Positions 1-5,928 of a stretch of 11,245 bases of DNA are shown here, piece by piece (within the stretch, counting starts at the first letter, position 1; the number at the start of each line of letters is the position of its first letter). The notes under the pieces were generated by a model. It made no database searches, was not told the DNA's origin, and saw only the letters and a list, made by a program, of their open reading frames with translations. A program made the translations under genes and the position numbers. Location of the stretch: contig JAZRFR010000144.1 of the NCBI GenBank assembly GCA_045643785.1, forward strand, positions 1 to 11,245, written 5' to 3'. Source of the stretch: CAMEON01 sp045643785 (lineage in GTDB: Bacteria > Bacillota > Clostridia > Oscillospirales > CAG-272).

Positions 1-938
1 ACGCGGTAGGTGTTCTCGATCTGCGCGGACAGCCCCTCGGGGGACTCTCCGTACCCCTCTGCCCACGCGGGATTGCCACCATCCAGGAAGCCGTCCGCGC
101 GGGAGGCCGCCACGGCGGGCTCGATGGAAGGGATCACCTCAAACTCGGGATGGCGGGTGAGGAATTCCAGAATCGCCCCCTCGTTTTCGGCAGGGGCAAA
201 GGTGCAGGTGGAGTAGACCAGATAACCGCCGGGGGCGAGCATTTTGGCCGCCTCGTCCAGGATCTCGGCCTGTCGCGCGGCGCAGAGGGAAACGTTCTCG
301 GGGCTCCACATGGTCACGGCATCAGCCTCCTTGCGGAACATACCCTCTCCCGAGCAGGGGGCATCCACCACGATCTGATCGAAGAACGAAGGGAACTTCG
401 CCGAAAGCTCAGCAGGAGTGGCGTTGGTGACGATGGCGTTTTTCACCCCCATGCGCTCCATATTCTGGGACAGGATGCCTGCGCGGGTGGGGTGGATCTC
501 GTTGGCGATCAGCAACCCCTCACCGCCAAGAGCGGCGGCCAGCTGGGTGGCCTTGCCCCCGGGAGCGGCGCAGAGATCCAATACCCGCTCACCGAAGGCG
601 GGGGCGCGCAGAGAGGCGGGGAGCATGGCGCTGGCCTCCTGGATGTAGTACGCCCCTGCCTCGTGGAGGGGATGCTTGCCGGGGCGCGCCTCCCCGTCGG
701 CGGCGTAGTAGAATCCGTTTTCCTGCCAGGGGATGGGATCCCCCACGAAGGACGCGATCTCCTGCAAGTCCTCAGGGGAGATTTTCAGGGTGTTGACACG
801 CAGGGAAGGGTGCGTGGGCTTGGCGTAGGACGCGCAAAAGGCGGGGAATTCCTCCCCCAGCATGGCCTCCATCCGCCGGGCAAATTCGCGGGGAAGGGTC
901 AGCCCTTCACCGTGGCAAACAATTAGTTCGTAATCCAT
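1..938 (-). CDS. rsmF: RsmF-type 16S rRNA (cytosine-C5) methyltransferase, partial (C-terminus beyond left edge)
   Basis: SAM-dependent m5C methyltransferase of the NOL1/NOP2/sun (RsmB/RsmF) family, acting on rRNA. The open frame runs from the ATG at 938 to the window edge with no stop, giving 312 codons. An N-terminal RNA-binding part carries LRVNTLKIS (residues 46-54) and the family signature EAGAYYIQEASAMLP (93-107). The SAM motif is VLDLCAAPGGKATQL (119-133). Both catalytic-loop cysteines are visible: Cys195 in DAPCSGEGMFR and Cys245 in YSTCTF. The order matches E. coli RsmF (YebU), but the exact target base cannot be assigned. Family members run to about 450 residues, so a C-terminal PUA-like part should lie outside the window. 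An AAGGA lies about 13 nt before the ATG, slightly far, so the start is probable rather than certain. It follows the GNAT-ASCH gene after 70 bp that contain a 28-bp repeat. Confidence 0.9.
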   Translation of the reverse strand, partial: MDYELIVCHGEGLTLPREFARRMEAMLGEEFPAFCASYAKPTHPSLRVNTLKISPEDLQEIASFVGDPIPWQENGFYYAADGEARPGKHPLHEAGAYYIQEASAMLPASLRAPAFGERVLDLCAAPGGKATQLAAALGGEGLLIANEIHPTRAGILSQNMERMGVKNAIVTNATPAELSAKFPSFFDQIVVDAPCSGEGMFRKEADAVTMWSPENVSLCAARQAEILDEAAKMLAPGGYLVYSTCTFAPAENEGAILEFLTRHPEFEVIPSIEPAVAASRADGFLDGGNPAWAEGYGESPEGLSAQIENTYR

Positions 939-979
939 TGACTCTTTTCGTTCCTTACATTTATTTCATGACAGTGTTT

Positions 980-1007
980 TGTAGGGACAGGCGTCCTCGA
1001 CTGTCCG
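980..1007. repeat. Intergenic 28-bp repeat, copy 1 (REP-like hairpin)
   Basis: This 28-bp stretch occurs exactly again at 5177-5204 in the same orientation. It contains the inverted pair GGACAG / CTGTCC (6-bp arms around a 10-base loop). It begins one base beyond the stop codon of the GNAT-ASCH gene, so it lies in the mRNA between that gene and the RsmF-type gene. No T-run follows the hairpin on the transcribed strand, so a simple Rho-independent terminator is unlikely. I infer a REP-like or small mobile intergenic repeat. Confidence 0.75.
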
Positions 1008-1008
1008 T

Positions 1009-1956
1009 TTATTTCAATGATATTTCAATTCCCACCACTCCAAAACGGCGGATGGCATCCTCGGAATAATAATCCAACATATCCTCGGGATGAGGGATAT
1101 CCCCCTCGGCATACCCCAAGCCAACCCCACCTACAACGGGGAGCAGAGAGGCGTACAGGGCGGCAAAGGAAGGGAAGTAGTGAAGCCCCACCACCTCGGC
1201 GGTGACGGATTCACGGCTCCCCACAAGGGTGAAGCGGATAGCATCCCCCGCCCGTATCAACTGCCGCTTGGGGTCAAACAGCCGCATTTCAATGACCTTG
1301 CGCCCCGACGCCACCGCGCGGAAAGGGGATTCCCGCAGGCTCATCTCATGGGTCACAGGGGCTTGTATGTCCTCCCAATCCTCGCGGGAGAGGTAGGTGA
1401 AAAATTCTTTGGTAGCGCCGTTGAGGGGATGGGGCGGGATCTCCAGGTGGCAACGCGGCATAAAACCGCATTTTTCCTGTACTCTGCGGGACTTCTCGTT
1501 GCCCTCGTAGTAGCCGCACCACAGCCCGTCCAGCGAAAGCTCACCGAAGCACCGCGCCTGAATGGCCTTCACCGCCTCGGGCACAAGACCCCGCCCCCAG
1601 AGGGGAAGCGCCACCCAGTAGCCGATTTCGGCCTCGGTCTGCTTCATGTGAGGGTAAGAGCCGCACCCGTTGAACATGATGCCCACGCTCCCTACGGGCG
1701 TCCCCGCGGGAATGATCTCGCCGCTGACGCCGTCGGCGGTGTCGTAGCGCAGCACCATGGCATAGGTCTCCCGCGCAGACAGTACGGTGCGGATGATCTC
1801 GCGGCTGTTCTCGATACTCGTATGGGGCGGCCACCCCGCAGAAGGCCCCACCAAGGGATCGCGGGCGAAGCGGTATAAGGCCTCCGCATCGTCCTCCACC
1901 CACGGCCGCAGAATGAGGCGGGGGGTGACGAGTTGTATTTGTTTCCAGTTGGTCAT
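1009..1956 (-). CDS. GNAT (RimJ/RimL-type) N-acetyltransferase fused to a C-terminal ASCH domain
   Basis: 315 residues with two domains. Residues about 6-192 form a RimJ/RimL-like GNAT acetyltransferase: TPRLILRPW near the N-terminus, AEIGYWVALPLWGRGLVPEA (109-128) containing the acetyl-CoA pyrophosphate loop WGRG, and NEKSRRVQEKCGF (153-165). Residues about 203-315 form an ASCH domain (PUA-like superfamily), with SPFRAVASGRKVIEMRL (210-226), the Lys220/Glu223/Arg225 pattern, then AGDAIRF and a C-terminal YYS..FGVVGIEI. GNATs transfer acetyl from acetyl-CoA to an amine. ASCH domains bind RNA or nucleosides, and E. coli YqfB is an ASCH N4-acetylcytidine amidohydrolase. The fusion frame is uninterrupted. 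The start has AAGGAG 5 nt upstream. The gene sits 25 bp after the PH-like membrane protein gene and 70 bp before the RsmF-type gene. The domain calls are firm; the substrate is unknown. Confidence 0.88.
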   Translation of the reverse strand: MTNWKQIQLVTPRLILRPWVEDDAEALYRFARDPLVGPSAGWPPHTSIENSREIIRTVLSARETYAMVLRYDTADGVSGEIIPAGTPVGSVGIMFNGCGSYPHMKQTEAEIGYWVALPLWGRGLVPEAVKAIQARCFGELSLDGLWCGYYEGNEKSRRVQEKCGFMPRCHLEIPPHPLNGATKEFFTYLSREDWEDIQAPVTHEMSLRESPFRAVASGRKVIEMRLFDPKRQLIRAGDAIRFTLVGSRESVTAEVVGLHYFPSFAALYASLLPVVGGVGLGYAEGDIPHPEDMLDYYSEDAIRRFGVVGIEISLK

Positions 1957-1981
1957 ATAGGCTCCTTATGGGGATGAAAAG

Positions 1982-2557
1982 TCATAGGCACAGAATTACA
2001 ATTCCCAAAACCACGCCGCCGACGAGGCCAATACCGCCACTCCACCATACGCGATGCTTCCAATCCATGGTGAATTCCACCTGAGGAAGCGAGCCACGCA
2101 GGATGCGGAGAAAACGAATGGATGGACGGGTGATCTCAAAAGTATCGTCATACGGGAGAGAGATAGTCAAACGAGGCGGGCGAGACGAGGTACGACCCTG
2201 ATCACCGAGATACAGATCTATGGAATGAATGTTCTCCATGGGGATCGAGCGTTTCCGATTCGTCATGTAGATCTTCCCGTTCAGGATTCCCACACGGTGT
2301 TTGCCGAAGGTGTGGGAGAAGAGAAGGACGAGGGCGGCGCAGATGCCATAGGCCATCAGCAAAAGGACGGCGACAAGAAGAATGAACGCACAGAAGGACG
2401 GGTTGTGCTCTTTCAGGGCGGCGCAGACCGAAACGGGAATGAATATACCCATAAAGACCAGCGTGATCTCCCCGAATGTCACCGTCAGTCCCAATATCCA
2501 CGACGCGCGAAAGGTTTCGCACCCCTCAGGAAGGGGAATATATGGCTTCTTTTTCAT
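1982..2557 (-). CDS. Uncharacterised membrane protein, three predicted TM segments around a PH-like soluble part
   Basis: 191 residues from the preferred ATG at 2557. I do not recognise a named family. Hydrophobic segments lie at about 19-46, 55-80 and 171-190. Between the second and third is a soluble part with beta-rich patterning: KHRVGILNGKIYMTNRKRSIPMENIHSIDL (87-116, split across strands), then RLTISLPYDDTFEI (129-142). That pattern (short strand, 'I...R..IP...I..I') resembles bacterial PH (bPH) domains following a TM pair, but this is an inference from patterning only. The frame stays open upstream to an ATG at 2617. That extension reads MRNAKCKIKN and is simply translation of the 7-bp tandem repeat, while the start at 2557 has AGGA 6 nt upstream. 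The gene lies 52 bp after the APH-like gene and 25 bp before the GNAT-ASCH gene, so it is probably cotranscribed. Confidence 0.75.
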   Translation of the reverse strand: MKKKPYIPLPEGCETFRASWILGLTVTFGEITLVFMGIFIPVSVCAALKEHNPSFCAFILLVAVLLLMAYGICAALVLLFSHTFGKHRVGILNGKIYMTNRKRSIPMENIHSIDLYLGDQGRTSSRPPRLTISLPYDDTFEITRPSIRFLRILRGSLPQVEFTMDWKHRVWWSGGIGLVGGVVLGIVILCL

Positions 2558-2563
2558 GACTTT

Positions 2564-2567
2564 TCCT
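2564..2567 (-). promoter_or_regulatory. Ribosome binding site that fixes the start at 2557
   Basis: AGGA (in AGGAAAAGTC) ends 6 nt before the ATG at 2557. It supports this internal start over the upstream ATG at 2617, whose coding extension is repeat DNA. Confidence 0.65.
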
Positions 2568-2580
2568 ATCTCGTTCTTGA

Positions 2581-2611
2581 TTTTGCATTTTGCATTTCGC
2601 ATTTTGCATTT
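2581..2611. repeat. Short tandem repeat, 7-bp unit TTTTGCA x4
   Basis: Four consecutive 7-bp units (TTTTGCA, TTTTGCA, TTTCGCA, TTTTGCA) followed by TTT. It lies between the APH-like gene and the PH-like membrane protein gene and touches the APH stop codon (2610-2612). On the minus strand it is open in one frame, reading as a spurious peptide upstream of the true start at 2557. It is probably a slippage-prone intergenic repeat. Confidence 0.8.
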
Positions 2612-3404
2612 ACCCAAACACTTCCGCCGCCGCTACGACCCGGATGATCTCCTCGTCCACTCTCTCCCGCCCGTAGGCATCGAAGAATCGCCTTTGGTAA
2701 GCATCGGTATGGAGATTGAACCACAGCGTCCACGCCCCCCAGAACAGGTCGATGTGACGGTCGGCCACACCGCTGTTGCCCAGGTCGATGAAGCCGCTGA
2801 ATTTCCAATCATGCAGCATAATATTCGGCAGGCAGTAGTCCCCGTGAATGAGGGTGTCGGCCTTCAGCAGATGTCTACCCTCGGAGAGAGCTTTCCACGC
2901 CTCCTCGGCGGAGGCATACCCGAAGCTGTCGGGGAATTGGCTCTTGTCATAGTTGCCCGTGGCGTAGTTGTCCTCCGCCAAGGCCAGATACCTGTCCAGA
3001 TAGTCGGGCGCGGGACAGCCCTCGGTGGGCAACTCGTGAAGACGGCGCAGAATCTCCGCCCACAGATCGCAGAGCCGCTTGGGGTCGGAAAGATAGTCGA
3101 CGTGAGTACAGTCCTCCCCCACCACACGGCGGGTCAGAAGCCAATCGGCATCCCCCACGGTGGTATAGGAAAGCACCTCCGCGCCCAGCCCCTTCTCATG
3201 GAAAAAGCGGGTCTTCTCGGCCTCAAGGCGCAACGCCCCCGCCGAAACGGGCTGGGTTTTCAGGTAGTACCCCCCGTCACGGTCAATGAAGTACACCTTC
3301 GCCGCCGGGGAGCAGGAGCTGTCGTAGACGGGAGCGCCTGTCAGCAGGGAGCGGTACTCGGTGGGGAAATTGTTGGCATCAATGGTCAAAAGCGTGCGCT
3401 TCAT
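2610..3404 (-). CDS. APH(3')-like phosphotransferase (aminoglycoside/small-molecule kinase family)
   Basis: 264 residues from the ATG at 3404, the same length as APH(3')-IIIa. Eukaryotic-like kinase fold: Lys49 in GGYYLKT (ATP-phosphate lysine), Glu61/Glu63 in the following helix, the catalytic loop HGDYCLPN with Asp189 and Asn194, and metal-binding Asp207 in IDLGNSG, then ADRHIDL. The spacing of these residues closely matches APH(3')-IIIa (Asp190, Asn195, Asp208). The C-terminus AEVFG resembles the substrate-contacting DELF tail, with the Asp replaced by Ala. Family members phosphorylate aminoglycosides, but chromosomal relatives may use other aminocyclitols, sugars or alcohols, so resistance should not be assumed. 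An ATG at 3413 overlaps the GDPD stop as ATGA, but AAGGAG is only 1 nt from it. The ATG at 3404 has AAGGAG 10 nt away and is preferred, though not certain. The gene is tightly coupled to the GDPD gene. Confidence 0.85.
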   Translation of the reverse strand: MKRTLLTIDANNFPTEYRSLLTGAPVYDSSCSPAAKVYFIDRDGGYYLKTQPVSAGALRLEAEKTRFFHEKGLGAEVLSYTTVGDADWLLTRRVVGEDCTHVDYLSDPKRLCDLWAEILRRLHELPTEGCPAPDYLDRYLALAEDNYATGNYDKSQFPDSFGYASAEEAWKALSEGRHLLKADTLIHGDYCLPNIMLHDWKFSGFIDLGNSGVADRHIDLFWGAWTLWFNLHTDAYQRRFFDAYGRERVDEEIIRVVAAAEVFG

Positions 3405-3409
3405 GTCGG

Positions 3410-4237
3410 TCATTCTCCTTTGGGTGTGGGCCTCACCCCACCATTCGTTTCCACCACCCACGGCTCAAACCCACAGACCGCGGGCATTTCCCCCTCGTCA
3501 TCAATGAGCCAGATACCCAGCCGCGCGTGGGCTTTCACCTGCGCCGCATACTCCGCCGTCACGGGTGGATTCTTGTTCCATGCGGTTTTCGCGTTGTGGA
3601 AGCGGAGCCAGATATACAGCTCCCGTCCCGCCGCGTACTCATCCAGAGCCGCCAGTGCGTCATCATCCACAAAGCCGTCAAAGTGGATGGCCGCATCGGG
3701 AAGCTCACGGGCTACCCGCACCACGTTCTCAAGCCGCGCGCAGGTCATGCCGATCTTCGCTCCCGTTTCGGGATGAACGGCACCGATCCTACGGACAAGA
3801 GTAAACAAAACCTCTTGTTGTTCGGGAGAAAAACGCTCCCACACGTTGTCCACCTTGACGGACACCCCTTGGGACAGAATGTAGGGAATGGCCTCCTCAA
3901 AGGTGGGGATGCACTCCCCGGCAAATGCTTCGCCAAACCACACCCCGAAGTCCAGCTCCCGCAGTTCGGCGTAGGTCAGGGCATCCACCCGGGTGTCGGA
4001 GGCAAGGGAACCGTCCTCGACATTGTGCCCCGTTGAACGTCCCGTTGAACGTCCCGTTCGGTTGACCGTCCAGTCGTGGTGTAGCACACAGATCCCGTCT
4101 GTGGTAAACTTGGGATCCAGCTCGATGAATTCATACCCCGCATCGCAGGCGGCGCGGAAGGCGGCCATGGTGTTCTCGGGGGCGTACTGGGAATCCCCCT
4201 TGTGGGCTTGGAGACGGATGGAGGTGTTCGCGTACAT
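3410..4237 (-). CDS. Glycerophosphodiester phosphodiesterase family protein (variant active site)
   Basis: 275 residues, a full-length GDPD-type TIM barrel expected to hydrolyse glycerophosphodiesters to glycerol 3-phosphate plus an alcohol. Catalytic elements seen: AHKGDSQYAPENTMAAF (11-27, His12), FIELDPKFTTDG (37-48, Glu39 and Asp41 metal ligands) and VLHHDWTVNRTG (51-62, His54). Two departures stand out: HKG in place of HRG, and VSVKVDN (125-131) where canonical enzymes have an E-x-K strand motif supplying a further metal ligand. The end (IDDEGEM...VVETNGG) fits the family. There is no signal peptide, so it is cytoplasmic. A 12-bp tandem duplication encodes a repeated GRST just after the HHD motif. 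AAGGAG lies 8 nt before the ATG. It starts 12 bp after the TIM-barrel gene and its TGA abuts or overlaps the kinase start, indicating one operon. Confidence 0.87.
   Translation of the reverse strand: MYANTSIRLQAHKGDSQYAPENTMAAFRAACDAGYEFIELDPKFTTDGICVLHHDWTVNRTGRSTGRSTGHNVEDGSLASDTRVDALTYAELRELDFGVWFGEAFAGECIPTFEEAIPYILSQGVSVKVDNVWERFSPEQQEVLFTLVRRIGAVHPETGAKIGMTCARLENVVRVARELPDAAIHFDGFVDDDALAALDEYAAGRELYIWLRFHNAKTAWNKNPPVTAEYAAQVKAHARLGIWLIDDEGEMPAVCGFEPWVVETNGGVRPTPKGE
4029..4058. repeat. In-frame 12-bp tandem duplication inside the GDPD gene
   Basis: The unit CCCGTTGAACGT occurs twice (4029-4040, 4041-4052), followed by a partial CCCGTT. It encodes a doubled GRST in the protein at about residues 62-69, in a loop next to the HHD active-site motif, and keeps the frame. 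Confidence 0.8.
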
Positions 4238-4249
4238 GGTGACTGCTCC

Positions 4250-5122
4250 TTATCTTGCGTTCTCGAATAATTCGATCATGTGTCTTCCCACGGCCTCGGC
4301 CATTTTCAGCGCATGAGGGATCGCGGCATCGGGCAGATTCTGGTAGAGCTTGTACACCTCAAAGGTCAACTCTCCCGTGTACCCCGTCTCGGCCAGAGCC
4401 TTCATGATCTCCTCCCAATGGTACTGCCCCACGTAGGGAACCGTGTGACGATCCTCGATGTAATCCCCGTCCTGAATATGAACGGCGCCGAGAAGACCGC
4501 GCTCCATGCCGCGAATGAAGTCCTCTGGCTCGTACCCTACCATGGCGGCGTGACCCATATCCAGACAGGCCGTGACCCACGGGGAATCCAGCTCCCGCAC
4601 CACGCGGGACAGGGTCTCGGGGGTGTTGAGCCGCTTGGAGTAGATAAACTTTTCCTTGTGACGGATGAAGAGATTCTCCACCGCAATGCGGATGCCGAAG
4701 GCCTCGGCGTAGGGAAGCAGGGCGCGGAAGTAGCCCATGGCGCACTCATGAGTGGCCTCGGTGTCCTCCTTCAGCTCGGTGGGCATGGCGATGCTGTGGA
4801 TAATAATCTGCTTCGCACCCAGAATGGATGCCACTTCCATCGCCCGCGTTACGTCGCGAAACTCGGGACAGGTAAAATCAAAGGGCGATCCGTATTTCAT
4901 GGCGAAGGGTGCGTGGGACTGATTGCATACAAGCCCCAAGGAGTCAATATGAGCGCGGAGACGCAGAGCGTAGTCGCGGTAGTCATCCCCCGCAAGAGGG
5001 GAATTCTCATACCAGTAGGCAGAGTAGTCCATGGCGTCAAAGCCCGCCTGGGAGATGAGTCGGGCGGCCTCAAAATCGCCGTAGCGGCGGCGGAGAGCGT
5101 AGGTTTCAATGGAAAGTTGCAC
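4250..5122 (-). CDS. Sugar phosphate isomerase/epimerase-type TIM barrel (xylose isomerase-like, AP endonuclease family 2 fold)
   Basis: 290 residues covering a complete xylose isomerase-like TIM barrel (Pfam AP_endonuc_2). Members are divalent-metal sugar or inositol isomerases and epimerases. Likely metal and catalytic residues: Glu149 in IAVEN, Asp188 and His191 in CLDMGH, His215 in GAVHIQDGD, His226 in EDRH, and Glu255 in LTFEV. His70 (NQSHAPF) and His109 (IIIHS) line the pocket in this fold. There is no signal peptide, so it is cytoplasmic. It starts with GTG at 5122, with AAGGAG 7 nt upstream. It follows the SGNH hydrolase gene after 95 bp holding the second 28-bp repeat and precedes the GDPD gene by 12 bp. 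The fold is certain; the sugar substrate is not identifiable. An endonuclease IV role is unlikely because the full set of endonuclease metal ligands is not apparent. Confidence 0.87.
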   Translation of the reverse strand: MQLSIETYALRRRYGDFEAARLISQAGFDAMDYSAYWYENSPLAGDDYRDYALRLRAHIDSLGLVCNQSHAPFAMKYGSPFDFTCPEFRDVTRAMEVASILGAKQIIIHSIAMPTELKEDTEATHECAMGYFRALLPYAEAFGIRIAVENLFIRHKEKFIYSKRLNTPETLSRVVRELDSPWVTACLDMGHAAMVGYEPEDFIRGMERGLLGAVHIQDGDYIEDRHTVPYVGQYHWEEIMKALAETGYTGELTFEVYKLYQNLPDAAIPHALKMAEAVGRHMIELFENAR

Positions 5123-5129
5123 GATAGGG

Positions 5130-5135
5130 CTCCTT
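5130..5135 (-). promoter_or_regulatory. Ribosome binding site of the GTG-start TIM-barrel gene
   Basis: AAGGAG is spaced 7 nt from the GTG at 5122. No ATG at a comparable distance competes, which fixes the GTG start. Confidence 0.8.
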
Positions 5136-5176
5136 TGTCGTTGATCTTATGTTTGTGGGGAAAACAAGTACAGAAC

Positions 5177-5204
5177 TGTAGGGACAGGCGTCCTCGACTG
5201 TCCG
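5177..5204. repeat. Intergenic 28-bp repeat, copy 2 (REP-like hairpin)
   Basis: Exact 28-bp copy of 980-1007, same orientation, with GGACAG / CTGTCC arms. It begins 13 bp after the stop of the SGNH hydrolase gene and lies in the 95-bp gap before the TIM-barrel gene. As in copy 1, no T-run follows on the transcribed strand. The flanking bases differ, so the repeat ends are defined to the base. Confidence 0.75.
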
Positions 5205-5217
5205 CTCCATATCCCCT

Positions 5218-5916
5218 TTAGTTCTCATCGGTCTCCTTGACGGTTACAATTTCATCCACGATTGCCGCCAGCTTGGCCGCGGCCTCGCCGTCCAGCTCAA
5301 AGGCAGACAGATCATGGGGCATCTCCCCGAACACCGTCTTGTAGTGGCACAGCGCCGCTACGCAGGAGCCCGCGTAGGAGGGATGAGACTTGTCGGGATC
5401 GTAGAGGTCGATCTCGGGGGTGGTCTCCACCGCTTTGGCAAAGCACAGACCTACGGGAGACACCTCGCCGTGAACCAGCTCGGCGGCCATGCAGTAGGCG
5501 TCATACAGCCCCTTGGTCATAGAAAGACGGGTCCAGCCGAAGTAGTCCAGATCCTCGCTGCCGTCCATGCGCCCCCAGGTGGCGTAGAGAACCGTGCGCC
5601 AAGCCCCGATGATGGTGGAAAGTCCTACCGCGCCCACGAAGAACAGCTCGGGGTTGTGGTAGGGAAGGCAGGACTGCTCCTGCAGGAACAGGATGTCGTA
5701 CTCCACCTCCTCCAGAAGCTCGGAAATACGCTTGCCCAAAGGATCCTCGGTGTTCAGATCGCTGTAGAACTCGGTCAGGCACTCGTGCAGCTCGCGGCCG
5801 CCCGCGGTCACCGAGTCCACACGGACATCGTGGCCGTTTGCGCGGCAGAGGTTTGCAAAGAGGGAGGGAAGGTCGGAGAAGTAGGTGTAGCTGTTGCCGA
5901 TAAAGAGGATGTTCAT
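5218..5916 (-). CDS. SGNH/GDSL-type hydrolase, DUF4886-like
   Basis: 232 residues. Begins ILFIGNSYTYFSDLP, the GNS form of the GDSL block I with the nucleophile Ser9. AGGRELHE (38-45) supplies the block II glycine. LFLQEQS (76-82) stands where classical SGNH enzymes have the block III GxND/NE, so the oxyanion Asn appears to be replaced by a Gln/Glu stretch, as I recall for DUF4886-like proteins. DPDKSHPSYAG (173-183) is block V, with Asp175 and His178 completing the triad. There is no signal peptide, so it is probably cytoplasmic. Such enzymes are esterases or acyl hydrolases; the substrate is unknown. AAGGAA precedes the ATG by about 6 nt. It starts 12 bp after the preceding membrane protein gene and is separated from the TIM-barrel gene by the 28-bp repeat. 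Confidence 0.82.
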   Translation of the reverse strand: MNILFIGNSYTYFSDLPSLFANLCRANGHDVRVDSVTAGGRELHECLTEFYSDLNTEDPLGKRISELLEEVEYDILFLQEQSCLPYHNPELFFVGAVGLSTIIGAWRTVLYATWGRMDGSEDLDYFGWTRLSMTKGLYDAYCMAAELVHGEVSPVGLCFAKAVETTPEIDLYDPDKSHPSYAGSCVAALCHYKTVFGEMPHDLSAFELDGEAAAKLAAIVDEIVTVKETDEN

Positions 5917-5928
5917 GGTGGGTTCCTT

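Noticed and set aside
980..1007. 28-bp repeat as a CRISPR repeat
   Set aside because: Only two copies 4.2 kb apart, no spacer array and no cas genes in the window.
980..1007. 28-bp repeat hairpin as an intrinsic terminator
   Set aside because: The stem is only 6 bp with a 10-base loop, and no T-run follows on the transcribed strand at either copy.
2610..3404. APH-like gene as an acquired antibiotic resistance gene
   Set aside because: No integron, insertion sequence or composition shift nearby, and it is tightly embedded in a metabolic-looking operon; resistance cannot be claimed from sequence.
2382..3776. A 464-codon plus-strand open frame opposite the APH-like and GDPD genes
   Set aside because: It is antisense to two well-supported enzymes, spans their junction, has no ribosome binding site or recognisable domain, and reflects GC-rich third positions of the real genes.
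4250..5122. TIM barrel as endonuclease IV (nfo)
   Set aside because: The motif set (AVEN, CLDMGH, HIQDGD, TFEV) fits sugar isomerase/epimerase members, and no DNA-repair context is present.
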